Source: a bacterium (GTDB lineage Bacteria; Orphanbacterota; Orphanbacteria; Orphanbacterales; Orphanbacteraceae). From it: a DNA stretch of 21,592 nucleotides. This document shows positions 1-8,766 of the stretch, one piece after another (position 1 is the first letter of the stretch; each line of letters starts with the position of its first letter). The stretch spans positions 1 to 21,592 of the forward strand of contig JALGYY010000026.1 of NCBI GenBank assembly GCA_025782575.1, given 5' to 3'. The translations under genes were made by a program, and so were the position numbers. Below the pieces are notes generated by a model, which saw only the letters and a program-made list of their open reading frames with translations, made no database searches and was not told the DNA's origin.

Positions 1-96
1 TGGCGGCCGATGACTCTATTGGCTCCCGACCTGAAGAAGCACCGAGCGAATCTGCTAGACAATTCCGACGGCCGTGTGGATTGTGCAGAAGAATAA
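1..96 (+). CDS. Possible 3' end of a protein running in from the left edge
   Basis: Frame 1 is open from the first base to a TAA at 94-96, giving 31 residues that end in 'NSDGRVDCAEE'. The composition is plausible for a protein end, but 31 open codons also occur by chance, and no family is recognisable. The stop lies only four bases from the stop of the convergent hybrid kinase at 101, so the two genes would be tail to tail. No terminator hairpin is visible between them. Low confidence. Confidence 0.3.
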   Translation, partial: WRPMTLLAPDLKKHRANLLDNSDGRVDCAEE

Positions 97-100
97 ATCC

Positions 101-2113
101 TCAAGCAATGCTGGCACTCTGCAGCCATCGCTGCAGGACATCAACGAGGTCCTGGATTTGAATCGGTTTGGTGACATAGTCATCCATTCCCGCTTCGAGG
201 CACTTCTCCCTCTCCCCCTCAAGGGCACTAGCAGTTAGAGCTATGATTGGCGTTCTAGTCCCGGTGACCTCTTCAAGTCGTCGAATCTCCGCAGTCGCTT
301 CATACCCGTCCATCGCTGGCATTTGGCAATCCATCAAGATAGCGGCAAAGCGCTCTCTTCGGACGGCCGCGACCGCTTCCCGTCCATCGCGGGCGATCAC
401 GACTTGGAATCCGAGTCGCTCCACTATCTTCGCGGCGACAGTTTGGTTTACGACGTTGTCGTCGGCGATCAGTACGGGCAGGCCTACTGCCGTGAAGCCA
501 GGGGATTCCTTCTCTGGCTCTACTATTCCGGACCCTGTCCTGGGATTGAGGGCACGTTCAAGAGCTTTGGATAGTACCAATTCACGCGCCGGCTTCGTTA
601 TGACGGCCGAGATGCCAAGGTCGCGAGCCAACTCTGTCTGGCCAGTTTTACGGATCGATGTGAGCAGGACGATTTGAATACCGGAGAGGCTGGAGTCACT
701 CTTTAAAACCCGAGCAACCTCGAACCCATCCATGCCGGGCATCTGGAAGTCGAGGATCGCGAGGTCGAATGGTTGATTCGCATCTGCTGCCGCTCGGGCC
801 GCTCGAATGCCAGCCGGGCCATCCACGGCCTCCTCTGCGACCATGCCCCACCGCGCCGCTCGATGAAGAAGAATGCTACGGTTCGTTTCGTTATCATCCA
901 CAATGAGGAGTCGCACCCCTGCAAAACAGTCGGGGCACTTCACGTGATCTTGTTTTCCCACAGGAAAGGAAACCGTGAACGAGAATGTTGATCCGCGCCC
1001 TGGTTGACTCTTTACCCCGATACTCCCACCCATCAACTCGGTCAATTGCTTCGAAATCGCCAGCCCGAGGCCCGTGCCACCAAAGCAGCGGGTTGTAGAG
1101 TTGTCAGCCTGAGAGAACGATTGAAAAAGACGTTCTTGAGCGGTTACAGAGATGCCAATGCCGGTGTCGAGCACGTCGAATCGGAGGGTCACCTCCTCGC
1201 CCTGCCGGTGAACTGGCTGAACGAATATCGACACTTCGCCTCTCTTGGTGAACTTAATCGCGTTCCCGACCAGGTTCGCCAATATCTGCCGAAGACGATT
1301 CGGGTCACCGATGAGATGACGGGGCACTTCGCTGGCTATGTGAGGCAATAGTTCCAATCCCTGTTTCTGCGCCTTCTCCGCGAACAATTCAGCTACGCCC
1401 TCTACCGTTTCGATAATGTCGAAGTCGATCGACTCCAGTTCCACTTTTCCGGCTTCGATCTTGGAGAAGTCAAGAATGTCATTTATCAGTGATAAGAGCG
1501 ATTCCCCTGAGTGGCGCAGCATGACTGCGAACTCTCTTTGTTCCGAGGTAAGGGTTGTGTCGAGAAGCAGATCAGTCAACCCAATAACGCCGTTCATGGG
1601 CGTGCGTATCTCGTGACTCATAGTTGCGAGGAAATCACTCTTAGCTCGGTTCGCCGACTCGGCGCTCTGCTTTGCAAGAAGGAGCTCATCCCTCGACTGC
1701 CTTCGCTCGGTTATGTCATCAAAGAGGGCAACGAAATGGCCCGGGCAAGGTCTGTATGCGGTAACCTCATACCACCGACTCAGGGGTTCGGAATACTGTT
1801 CAAATCGCTTTTTCTCTCCGGTTTGAACAACGTCTCCATACGTACCAATCCAGTCGAAGTCCCCTCGTTCGATTCCAGGGATTACTTCAGTGACTCTTCT
1901 CCCAACCACCTCGTCTCGCTTGAGACCAGTGAGCCTTTCGAAGGCGGGGTTGATTTCGATGAAGATGTAATCGATGGGACGGCCAGCGTCATCCAGTACT
2001 ATCCGGTGATAGGCAGCCCCGCTCAACATGTTGTCGAAGATTTGACGCAGTGTGACGGCGTCCAATGTCGGCTTCGATGTAGCAGTTTTGCGTGGACCGG
2101 CAGCGGGCGGCAT
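101..2113 (-). CDS. Soluble hybrid sensor histidine kinase, PAS-HisKA-HATPase-REC-REC
   Basis: This is a 670-residue BarA/RpfC-style hybrid kinase without any membrane segment, so it should sense a cytoplasmic signal. In order it has a PAS domain (about 25-135), a HisKA dimerisation domain with the phospho-acceptor H167 in 'MSHEIRTPMNGVIG', and a HATPase_c domain (N-box near 280-288, 'DTGIGIS' at 316-322, 'GGTGLGLAIS' at 345-354). Two receiver domains follow, with D455 in 'LAILDFQMPGMDG' and D595 in 'ILMDCQMPAMDG'; the second ends in the usual 'TKP' at 648-650. There is no HPt domain, so a separate phosphotransfer protein is expected elsewhere. The ATG at 2113 is chosen because an AGGGAGAGAG purine stretch lies just before it. 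The gene stands alone on the minus strand and converges on whatever ends at 96. The domain call is secure; the ligand is unknown. Confidence 0.95.
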   Translation of the reverse strand: MPPAAGPRKTATSKPTLDAVTLRQIFDNMLSGAAYHRIVLDDAGRPIDYIFIEINPAFERLTGLKRDEVVGRRVTEVIPGIERGDFDWIGTYGDVVQTGEKKRFEQYSEPLSRWYEVTAYRPCPGHFVALFDDITERRQSRDELLLAKQSAESANRAKSDFLATMSHEIRTPMNGVIGLTDLLLDTTLTSEQREFAVMLRHSGESLLSLINDILDFSKIEAGKVELESIDFDIIETVEGVAELFAEKAQKQGLELLPHIASEVPRHLIGDPNRLRQILANLVGNAIKFTKRGEVSIFVQPVHRQGEEVTLRFDVLDTGIGISVTAQERLFQSFSQADNSTTRCFGGTGLGLAISKQLTELMGGSIGVKSQPGRGSTFSFTVSFPVGKQDHVKCPDCFAGVRLLIVDDNETNRSILLHRAARWGMVAEEAVDGPAGIRAARAAADANQPFDLAILDFQMPGMDGFEVARVLKSDSSLSGIQIVLLTSIRKTGQTELARDLGISAVITKPARELVLSKALERALNPRTGSGIVEPEKESPGFTAVGLPVLIADDNVVNQTVAAKIVERLGFQVVIARDGREAVAAVRRERFAAILMDCQMPAMDGYEATAEIRRLEEVTGTRTPIIALTASALEGEREKCLEAGMDDYVTKPIQIQDLVDVLQRWLQSASIA

Positions 2114-2341
2114 CTCTCTCCCTCATCACTTCATTCGTAGCAGCGCCAACGCAGATCCCTCTGCAATGTCGCGTCTCGGTTTTGTCATCCTGGAATGGCC
2201 GGGGGGCATTCCGAGTTCTGCTTTCCTACAAGGTTATCGGCGTTTCCCCTACATGCTTTATGATAGAGGTGAAACATTGGGAAAATGCAGTAATCTTGGG
2301 CTACGCAGAGACGAACCTGGGTATGGATTTCCAGTAGGTAT

Positions 2342-2970
2342 CCTCCGGCAAAGTCGGGGGCTTTATTTGTGAGCCGCTCAAAGCGGTCATGAACGTGCCC
2401 GCAAACGGGCATTTGAACCACCTGAATGTCGTGGGCTTTAGTCCAAGCGCAGTTGTCCTAACCGCACTTCCTCTGTTTCTTGCTGGCGGATGTATTGACG
2501 GATTACCGTTTCGTCCCGCCCTATATGTTGATACGGAATAGCCGCGCGCCCAGAAATTCTGACCAACAAAATTCCGCGATCGCCCGACAAATTCCGGCGC
2601 AATTATGAATCGCACTCTTCCCCTTGATATACTCGATCACCTGGGCTAAAGAGTATTTGGGCGGGATGGAAATCAGCATGTGCACATGATCCGACATCAG
2701 GTGTCCTTCTTCGATCTCACTTTCCCGCTGCTCGGCCAACTTCCGGAATACCGAGCCAAGGTGTTGTTTGATCTGGCGGAAAATCCGCTTCTTACGGTAT
2801 TTTGGAGTGAAGACAACATGATACTTACATTCCCATTATGAATGCTGTAAACCACGGTAGCTCGACATGGGGCTTCCATTCGCAATGCTTTAAGCGGCTC
2901 ACGTTAGGAAGTCCCCATAATCTTCCCGCAAATGTCAAACTCTGAGTGCCTCCCCGGCAGAGCCGGGGGG
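2342..2970. mobile_element. Decayed IS200/IS605-type insertion sequence with hairpin ends
   Basis: The element is defined by a broken Y1/HUH transposase gene flanked by imperfect palindromes. A 'CCTCCGGCAAAGTCGGGGG' stretch lies at 2342-2360 and a similar 'CCCCGGCAGAGCCGGGG' hairpin at 2952-2968. Inside these, a 10-bp inverted pair (GTGAGCCGCT at 2369-2378 and AGCGGCTCAC at 2893-2902) brackets the gene. IS200/IS605 elements are known to use subterminal hairpins in place of terminal inverted repeats, which fits. The length of about 630 bp matches a tnpA-only IS200 element. The exact cleavage sites cannot be placed by eye. Confidence 0.6.
2438..2842 (-). pseudogene. tnpA: IS200-family transposase TnpA, broken by frameshifts
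   Basis: Read on the minus strand, three frames join into one IS200 transposase. The start of the similarity, 'WECKYHVVFTPKYRKK' (from about 2835), leads to the HUH motif in 'MSDHVHMLISIPPKYS' and on to 'IKGKSAIH'. Near 2605 the reading moves to another frame giving 'FVGRSRNFVGQNFWARGYS'. Near 2520 it moves again to 'RDETVIRQYIRQQETEE', the tail that carries the catalytic tyrosine in this family, ending at the TAA in 2438-2440. A further shift or stop near 2836 cuts off the usual N-terminus. HUH transposases act on single-stranded DNA in a peel-and-paste manner. With at least three disruptions this copy cannot make an active enzyme. Its identity is clear from the order of the motifs. Confidence 0.85.
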
Positions 2971-2975
2971 TCTCC

Positions 2976-3896
2976 CATTTATGCTAGAACACCTTTCCGG
3001 GATCGATGTCCTCGATCCGATCGTTTGACCCCTCGGCCTCCTCTCACCCAACGTTCCTCGGCTGCCCCGGCCTCGCGAGCCGCCAGCCGACTCTCTTCCG
3101 CCTGCCGGCGGATGCTCGGGCATTCAACCAAAGAGCGGACGCCGACCCGAGGATGAGAGGCGCGATAAGGATCTCCACGGGACTCCTTTTCGTAGGGTGT
3201 AACGAGCTGACTCTTGCGTGTATCTTGCCTATATTCTGTAGGAATACAGGTCGAACGGCAAGAAGATATACATACCAACAACTTAGCTTCAAACGCTGGT
3301 CCCAACTATATGCGTCAAGACTAATATAAAGTTTCTGGGCCGGCCTCGGCATGGCCCGCCCTCCGTGCTCATCGGTTCAGGCCGAACTTCAGGTCTCTTT
3401 ACCCAAGATACGCGCGGCTCTAGTGTCTCACGTCCGCAGGAGATAGACGGTCTCGGCGCCTTAGTTAACGGAGCTGACTTGGTGTAGCAGTGTCGCCTCC
3501 CCATGGCTAGAAAGACCTCCTCATGCAACACTGCGGAGGACTAGGCGACCACGCTGGCCTTGACCCCTTCGGCATTCTCATGAAGGGGCAATGGACTACC
3601 GCCAGATCCCTCGATCCGTCCTTTAAGATATCGAGACTGTACCGTCAGAGGGTGAAGTTCTCCGTGGATAGAGCCTAATTGAAGAAGCCTAAAGATGTAA
3701 CTCTCGGTCGAAAGCATCCGGATGCTCAAGAACGAGGACAATCCTGCCGATACTGATAAAAGAAATTTCCAGTGGTGCCGCCGAAACCTGAGTCCACCAA
3801 GGAGCCCGGTCAAGGAGAGAAAGCGTCGATGCCTGCTGTGACTATCCACGGAGACAGTGAGACAGCTGATCCCTTCGAAGCCCAGAGGGCGCTGAA
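2976..3896. other. Intergenic stretch with no convincing gene
   Basis: About 920 bases separate the IS200 remnant from the haem kinase. Short open frames occur on both strands (for example 3541-3906 on the minus strand), but they overlap each other, have no recognisable domains and lack clear ribosome binding sites. A weak promoter-like pair, CTGACT then 17 bases then TATATT, lies around 3208-3236. A small CTGTA/TACAG stem with a GGAA loop follows at about 3236-3249. The stretch probably holds the promoter of the downstream operon, but I cannot place it firmly. Confidence 0.4.
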
Positions 3897-5963
3897 ATGA
3901 GAGCAATCTACCCCCGGCTCGGTGGTCGTGCGCGCGAAGCCCTTCGAATACTGAAGGACAGATCCGTTCTGGCGCTCATAGGGTGTTTCGTCACCGCCGT
4001 TGCGAGTGTTCTATGGCATCAGGTACACACGCATGACCAAGCTGTCCGATCCGCTGCCGTCCAGGAAGCCGCCAACCAGATACACGTTCTCAGGGAGTTT
4101 CGCACTCTCTACACTTCGGAAGTCGTCTCAAGGCTCACCGGCCAGGGGATTGAGGTAACGCACGACTATGCCGAGAAAGAGGGAGCCATTCCGCTTCCAG
4201 CAACTCTTAGCATGCTTCTCGCCACCCGGATCTCGGCCAGGAATCCAGAACGTGAAACAAGGCTCTACAGCCCATATCCGTTTCCCTGGCGAGGAGCCAC
4301 AGGAGGATTGCTCGACGGATTTGCGCATGAAGCCTGGGATCATCTGACGCTGAACCCGGATCACCCGTTCATCCGTTATGAAGAGTCCGTGAACGGCCTC
4401 ATCGTTCGATATGCCGCTGCGGATCGCATGCGTCCAAGCTGCGTCAGTTGCCACAACAATCACCCGGAATCACCGAAGCGCGACTGGAAAGTCGGGGACG
4501 TTCGTGGCGTGCTCGAAGTCAGTTTGCCAGTACCTACGGCTGCCGCGGGCAGTATCACCGCCCTCAAGCGCTCGTCTCTCCTGGTTTCCCTGCTGTGTGT
4601 CCTGGCCGCTGTCTGCCTTTGGATCGTGACGGCCAGACTACGTAGAGAAGCCACGCTTCTCGAACAGCGTGTCGAGGAGCGCACGGCGGAATTGAAGGAG
4701 GAATACCTTGAGCGCAAACGAGCCGAGGAGCATCGTAGGGAGGCAGAGGGCTTTGCGCAAGAGATCCTAGAGCACGTGGCAGACCCAATCATTGCGATCA
4801 ACGACAAGGGCGCGATCCTGAGTGCGAGCACGTCTGTTGAATCTGTCTTTCAATGGACGCCGCATGATCTTTTAGGACAGAATATCTCAATTCTTATGCC
4901 TGAGCCCCACCGCTCGAAGCACGACGATAATCTCCGCTCCCATAAGGCGACGGGGTGGGCTAGGGTGCTTGGGCAAGTCAGGAGGATGGATGGTCAACGC
5001 AAAGATGGGACAGTCTTCCCGATCGAGCTTGCCGCGTCACGCGTGACGACCGCTATCGACCCCCTATTTGTGGGAATCATCCGGGATCTTTCTGTCAGGA
5101 TGAAACTTGAGCAGGAGCTTGAGCAGGCGCGTCGCCTGGAGTCCATCGGGCAGCTCGCAGCTGGCATCGCCCACGAAATCAATACACCCACGCAGTACGT
5201 TGGCGATAACACGCGCTTCCTCGAAGAGAGCTTTCGTGAGATTACTCCGTTTTTGGTGAAGGCCAACGAGCTTGCTGCCGCCGTTTGCGTGGGCACGGGG
5301 TCCTCCGAGCTTGCCGACGAGTTGAAGGCCGCCTTCGAGAAGGCTGATGTTGAGTACATGGTCAAGGAAATCCCGCGCGCCATCGAACAGTCTTTGGAAG
5401 GAATCGACCGCGTGAGGAAGATCGTCCGATCGATGAAGGAGTTCTCCCATCCCGGTGTGGAGGGGATGACCAGCATCGATCTCAACCACGCAATCGAGAA
5501 CACGATCACAGTCGCTACCAACGAGTGGAAGTACGTGGCCGAGTTGGAGATGGATTTCGATCCCGAGTTGCCCCTCGTGAAGTGCCTGCCGGGCGAGATC
5601 AATCAGGTCGTTTTGAACATGATTGTTAACGCTACGCACGCCATCACCGACGTGGTAGGCGATGGCGATAACGGTAAGGGGACGATCAGGATCAGCACCC
5701 GTCGGGACGGCGAGTTCGTGGAGATACGTATCTCCGACACTGGGGCGGGAATTGCTGAGGAGGTTCGGAACAAGGTTTTTGATCCTTTCTTCACCACCAA
5801 GGGAGTTGGCGAGGGCACCGGTCAGGGACTCACGATCGCGCGCGCCATAGTTGTCAAGAAGCACGGCGGGGCGCTCAACTTCGAAACTGCGATCGGCAAG
5901 GGAACGACCTTTGTTGTCCGACTGCCTCTTGAAGGGCCGTGCGTCGAGGAGCCTGTGTCATGA
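3897..5963 (+). CDS. Membrane sensor histidine kinase with periplasmic haem-binding (Tll0287-like/DUF3365) domain
   Basis: This is a 688-residue inner-membrane kinase. A first membrane helix (about 23-40) and a second (about 226-247) bracket a periplasmic domain of about 185 residues with a c-type haem motif, C182-V-S-C185-H186, followed by 'VGDVRGVLEVSLPV'. This layout is typical of the Tll0287-like/DUF3365 sensor family. A coiled coil (about 248-285), a PAS domain (about 286-400), and a dimerisation domain with H426 in 'AAGIAHEINTPTQYVGDN' follow. The ATPase domain has its N-box at about 568-580, 'DTGAGIAEE' at 614-622 and 'GEGTGQGLTIA' at 638-648. Covalent haem suggests redox or gas sensing. 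The ATG at 3897 has AGAGGG about 8 bases upstream. The stop overlaps the start of the next gene (ATGA at 5960-5963), so kinase and regulator are translationally coupled. Family and topology are confident; the signal is inferred. Confidence 0.93.
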   Translation: MRAIYPRLGGRAREALRILKDRSVLALIGCFVTAVASVLWHQVHTHDQAVRSAAVQEAANQIHVLREFRTLYTSEVVSRLTGQGIEVTHDYAEKEGAIPLPATLSMLLATRISARNPERETRLYSPYPFPWRGATGGLLDGFAHEAWDHLTLNPDHPFIRYEESVNGLIVRYAAADRMRPSCVSCHNNHPESPKRDWKVGDVRGVLEVSLPVPTAAAGSITALKRSSLLVSLLCVLAAVCLWIVTARLRREATLLEQRVEERTAELKEEYLERKRAEEHRREAEGFAQEILEHVADPIIAINDKGAILSASTSVESVFQWTPHDLLGQNISILMPEPHRSKHDDNLRSHKATGWARVLGQVRRMDGQRKDGTVFPIELAASRVTTAIDPLFVGIIRDLSVRMKLEQELEQARRLESIGQLAAGIAHEINTPTQYVGDNTRFLEESFREITPFLVKANELAAAVCVGTGSSELADELKAAFEKADVEYMVKEIPRAIEQSLEGIDRVRKIVRSMKEFSHPGVEGMTSIDLNHAIENTITVATNEWKYVAELEMDFDPELPLVKCLPGEINQVVLNMIVNATHAITDVVGDGDNGKGTIRISTRRDGEFVEIRISDTGAGIAEEVRNKVFDPFFTTKGVGEGTGQGLTIARAIVVKKHGGALNFETAIGKGTTFVVRLPLEGPCVEEPVS

Positions 5964-6373
5964 AGCAAATACTATTAGTTGACGATGACGCGGACCTGCT
6001 GGAAGCCCTGACGCGGCAATTTCACCCCTATCGCCACGAATGGCGAGTGGCCACCGCAGTAAATGGCGTAGAGGCGCTCCGTTTGGCCCGTGAGCAATCT
6101 CTCGATCTACTCATCACCGACATCTTGATGCCGAGGATGGATGGCATTGAGGTGGTTTTAGCTTTCCGGCGCGACTATCCCAGGGTGAAGATTGTTGTGA
6201 TGTCCGGTGGGGGCCGGCATGTGGGCAAAGAGCCCCTCAAATACGCCCGCATGTTCGGTGCTCATGCCGCCATCGAGAAACCCTTCGATTTTCTTGTTAT
6301 GCGTGACACAATCCGATCCTTGCTCGAACCGGAACCCAACATTACCTCATCTCTCAAAGGAATCGACTCATGA
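5960..6373 (+). CDS. Single-domain response regulator (REC only)
   Basis: This 137-residue protein is one receiver domain: 'ILLVDDDADLL' at the start, phospho-acceptor D54 in 'LLITDILMPRMDG', and the conserved lysine in 'AAIEKPFDF'. No output domain follows, so it must act through protein contact, like CheY or Spo0F. The start at 5960 is preferred over an in-frame ATG at 5939 inside the kinase gene. GAGGAG lies 8 bases before 5960, and the protein then begins directly with the first receiver strand. Its ATG overlaps the kinase stop, and its own TGA overlaps the ATG of the next gene. It is the likely first phosphate acceptor of the adjacent haem kinase. Confidence 0.92.
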   Translation: MKQILLVDDDADLLEALTRQFHPYRHEWRVATAVNGVEALRLAREQSLDLLITDILMPRMDGIEVVLAFRRDYPRVKIVVMSGGGRHVGKEPLKYARMFGAHAAIEKPFDFLVMRDTIRSLLEPEPNITSSLKGIDS

Positions 6374-7572
6374 AGCGTATCCTTTTTGTTGACGATGAAA
6401 CTATGATACTCGATGGACTAAAACGGTCGCTGCATTCTCAGCGCCAAGCGTGGGACATGAAATTCGTCACCTCCGGGAATGACGCCCTCTCGGCGATGGC
6501 TGTGGAGCCGTTCGATGTCGTGGTAACCGATATGAAGATGCCCAATATGAACGGGGCGGAACTCCTCGGGCACATCAAGGACCGTCATCCCAGGACTGTG
6601 CGCATCGTACTTTCTGGTCACGCCGATATGGAAGCGGCCATGCGGAGCGTATCCGTGTCTCACCAGTTCCTTGCCAAGCCATGCGATGCGGGGGCGCTAA
6701 TAAGCGTCGTACACCGGGCATGCAATCTCGAATCGCTCTTGAGAGAGCCGAGTCTCCAAGAAGCCCTGGGCTCCATTGTCGAGCTTCCTGTACTCCCTCG
6801 AGTGTACAAGGCACTGACGGTGGCGTTGGCTAAGGAGGACGTGGATATTCGGGAAGTCGGAGGTATCGTTGAGCAGGATGCCGCTATTGCCGCCAAGATC
6901 CTGCAGCTTGTCAACTCGGCCTTTTTCGGCCTCGGTCGAGAGATCGTCGACTTACGTCAAGCAACTGCGTACCTCGGCGCTACAACCATTCGAGACCTTG
7001 TTCTCTCCTTCGAGATGTTCCGAGAGTTCGAGGGTGCCGTGAAATATTCGGGCTTTTCCGTTGAGCGCGAGCAGAGCCACTCCCTTCTGACCGCACGTGT
7101 CGCTCGAAGGCTCCTTGATGACAAATTGGCAGCGGATCAGGCCTTTCTCGCCGCCATGCTTCACGACGTGGGAAAACTCGTTTTAGCGACTCGTCTTGGG
7201 GAACCATTCCAAAAGATCCTTCGGGCGGGAGCCGGAATCGAGCGCCCCTTCCACAAGGTGGAGGAGGAGATTCTTGGCGTGAGCCACGCAGAGATTGGTG
7301 CCTACCTTCTTGGGCTTTGGGGGATGTCCTATCCGGTAGTCGAGGCCGTGGCTTATCACCACCACCCCGGACGCGTTGAAGGGCAATCAGAGTTCGGCGT
7401 CCTCGGAGCTACCCATGTCTCGGATTTTCTTGTCCGGGAGCACGATGAGAGCTTGTCAGATGCTGTTGAGCTCGACGAGCAGTTCTTACAGGCGCTTGGA
7501 GTTGCAGAGAAGCTTACCGAGTGGCGCGCGATTGTTGCAGAGGAGGTCGGTGCCGAGCATGAAATCGCATGA
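6370..7572 (+). CDS. Response regulator with HDOD output domain
   Basis: This 400-residue cytoplasmic protein has an N-terminal receiver domain with D54 in 'VVVTDMKMPNMNG' and 'FLAKPCD' at about 100-106. An HDOD domain follows from about 127 to 335. Recognisable HDOD stretches are 'LPVLPRVYKAL', 'IVEQDAAIAAKILQLVNSAFFG' (about 166-187, partly quoted) and 'YLGATTIRDLVLS'. It keeps the H265-D266 pair in 'AAMLHDVGKLVLA' and 'AVAYHHHPG' near 327-334, residues usually linked to metal binding in HD superfamily enzymes and variable in HDOD proteins. HDOD proteins are known in signalling networks for motility, development and c-di-GMP control, often without proven catalysis. Its start overlaps the stop of the preceding regulator (ATGA at 6370-6373), so it belongs to the same operon. 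Domain calls are secure; the output is not known. Confidence 0.92.
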   Translation: MKRILFVDDETMILDGLKRSLHSQRQAWDMKFVTSGNDALSAMAVEPFDVVVTDMKMPNMNGAELLGHIKDRHPRTVRIVLSGHADMEAAMRSVSVSHQFLAKPCDAGALISVVHRACNLESLLREPSLQEALGSIVELPVLPRVYKALTVALAKEDVDIREVGGIVEQDAAIAAKILQLVNSAFFGLGREIVDLRQATAYLGATTIRDLVLSFEMFREFEGAVKYSGFSVEREQSHSLLTARVARRLLDDKLAADQAFLAAMLHDVGKLVLATRLGEPFQKILRAGAGIERPFHKVEEEILGVSHAEIGAYLLGLWGMSYPVVEAVAYHHHPGRVEGQSEFGVLGATHVSDFLVREHDESLSDAVELDEQFLQALGVAEKLTEWRAIVAEEVGAEHEIA

Positions 7573-7599
7573 CCTACAAATCCACCTAGGGAGATAAAA

Positions 7600-8766
7600 A
7601 TGACCACGAACCTCGACCGCATTCTTCTCGTCGATGATGAGCAGTCTGTCCTCGATGGCCTGATTCGGCAGTATCGTAAGTACTACAACCTGGTGGCAGC
7701 GTGCGGTCCCGACGAGGGCCTTCGGGCCATTGTGGAGGACGGCCCCTTCGCGATCGTCGTCACTGACTTTAGGATGCCGGGCATGAACGGCACACAGTTT
7801 CTTGCTAAGGTAAGGGAGCATAGTCCCGACATGATCCCGATCATGCTCACCGGGCAAGCAGACCTACAAACAGCGATCGATGCTGTCAACCTCGGCCACG
7901 TATTCCGCTTCTTAACCAAACCGTGTGAGCCAGAGATCCTGCGTGGGTGCCTCGATGCAGCCCTTGAGCAGTATCGCCTGCAAAATGTTGAGCGGGACCT
8001 CTTGGAACAAACAGTGCGAGGGAGCGTTGAAGTACTGGCCGACGTCCTGGCTCTAGCCAATCCAGCTGCTTTTGGAAGGGCGATCAGAATCCGTGGTCTT
8101 GTCCGGCACATCGTGAATCACCTGAAGCTGGCAGATGGGTGGCAGTACGAAACGGCGGCGCTTCTCTCTCAGATTGGCTACGTCGCTATACCCGACGACT
8201 TGATCGAGCGTGTGCTGACCGGCGAGGAGTTGCCGGCCGATCAGATGGCAATGATTGATCGCCACCCAGAGGTTGCCCGGGATCTCCTCATGAGGATTCC
8301 GCGCCTGCAAGTTGTTGCCGAGATGGTGTACCATCAAGATTCCATGGCCAAGCCATCTGACAACCGTTTGGTTGTAAAGGGCGGACGGATGCTTGCCGCT
8401 GCATTGGACTTTGAAGAGTACCTCTCGATTGGTGCTGAACCCGATCAGGCACTGGAAGCCCTCCGGGCAGCGGGAAACAAGTACGACAAGGACGTCCTGG
8501 AGGCCCTCGCGACGGCGAAGATGCCAAGCGCCAAAGACTCGGCTCAGCTAGTACCGGTCCACGAATTCCGTGTAGGGATGGTGATACAGGAGGATGTGCG
8601 CAACACCGGCGGCAGCCTGATTGTTAGCCATGGGCACGAAATCACCGAAGGGTCACTACAACGTCTGCAGAACTACGCGAAGCTGGGCCACCTTACTAAG
8701 GTCAACTTTAGAGTCTACGTCCCACAGACAGCGCTTACAAGGTCAAAGGCTGGGGCGGTGGTGTGA
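7600..8766 (+). CDS. Response regulator with degenerate HD-GYP-like domain (RpfG type)
   Basis: This 388-residue protein begins with a receiver domain (D56 in 'AIVVTDFRMPGMNG', 'FLTKPCE' at 104-110). It continues into a helical domain laid out like the HD-GYP c-di-GMP phosphodiesterases. The usual 'LHDIGKIGIPD' is replaced by 'LLSQIGYVAIPDD' (188-200), so the HD pair is S-Q. The early conserved His is also missing ('GRAIRIRGLVRHI'). 'RHPEVARDLLMRIPRL' (221-236) and 'YHQDS' (244-248) are retained. A C-terminal module of about 70 residues ('FRVGMVIQEDV', 'SHGHEITEGSLQRL') resembles the tail found on some HD-domain regulators. Without its metal ligands it is probably a binding protein, not an enzyme. 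AGGGAG lies 6 bases before the ATG. It is the last gene of the operon, 27 bases after the REC-HDOD gene. Confidence 0.88.
   Translation: MTTNLDRILLVDDEQSVLDGLIRQYRKYYNLVAACGPDEGLRAIVEDGPFAIVVTDFRMPGMNGTQFLAKVREHSPDMIPIMLTGQADLQTAIDAVNLGHVFRFLTKPCEPEILRGCLDAALEQYRLQNVERDLLEQTVRGSVEVLADVLALANPAAFGRAIRIRGLVRHIVNHLKLADGWQYETAALLSQIGYVAIPDDLIERVLTGEELPADQMAMIDRHPEVARDLLMRIPRLQVVAEMVYHQDSMAKPSDNRLVVKGGRMLAAALDFEEYLSIGAEPDQALEALRAAGNKYDKDVLEALATAKMPSAKDSAQLVPVHEFRVGMVIQEDVRNTGGSLIVSHGHEITEGSLQRLQNYAKLGHLTKVNFRVYVPQTALTRSKAGAVV

Noticed and set aside
1511-2140. A 209-codon plus-strand open frame opposite the hybrid kinase
   Set aside because: It is antisense to well-conserved PAS and HisKA coding sequence, has no domain, and is explained as a shadow of that gene.
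2192-2212. GGAATG/CATTCC stem upstream of the hybrid kinase as a riboswitch or attenuator
   Set aside because: Only six base pairs and no conserved riboswitch core nearby.
2935-3352. Cluster of overlapping frames on both strands near 3.0-3.35 kb
   Set aside because: Arginine- and serine-rich translations without motifs, typical of GC-rich noncoding DNA.
3541-3906. 121-codon minus-strand frame before the haem kinase
   Set aside because: No domain or signal peptide is recognisable, and it overlaps the kinase's start and probable control region.
4994-5864. Two long minus-strand open frames (202 and 266 codons) within the haem kinase gene
   Set aside because: They lie opposite the kinase's conserved PAS, HisKA and ATPase domains; no motifs or ribosome binding sites support them.
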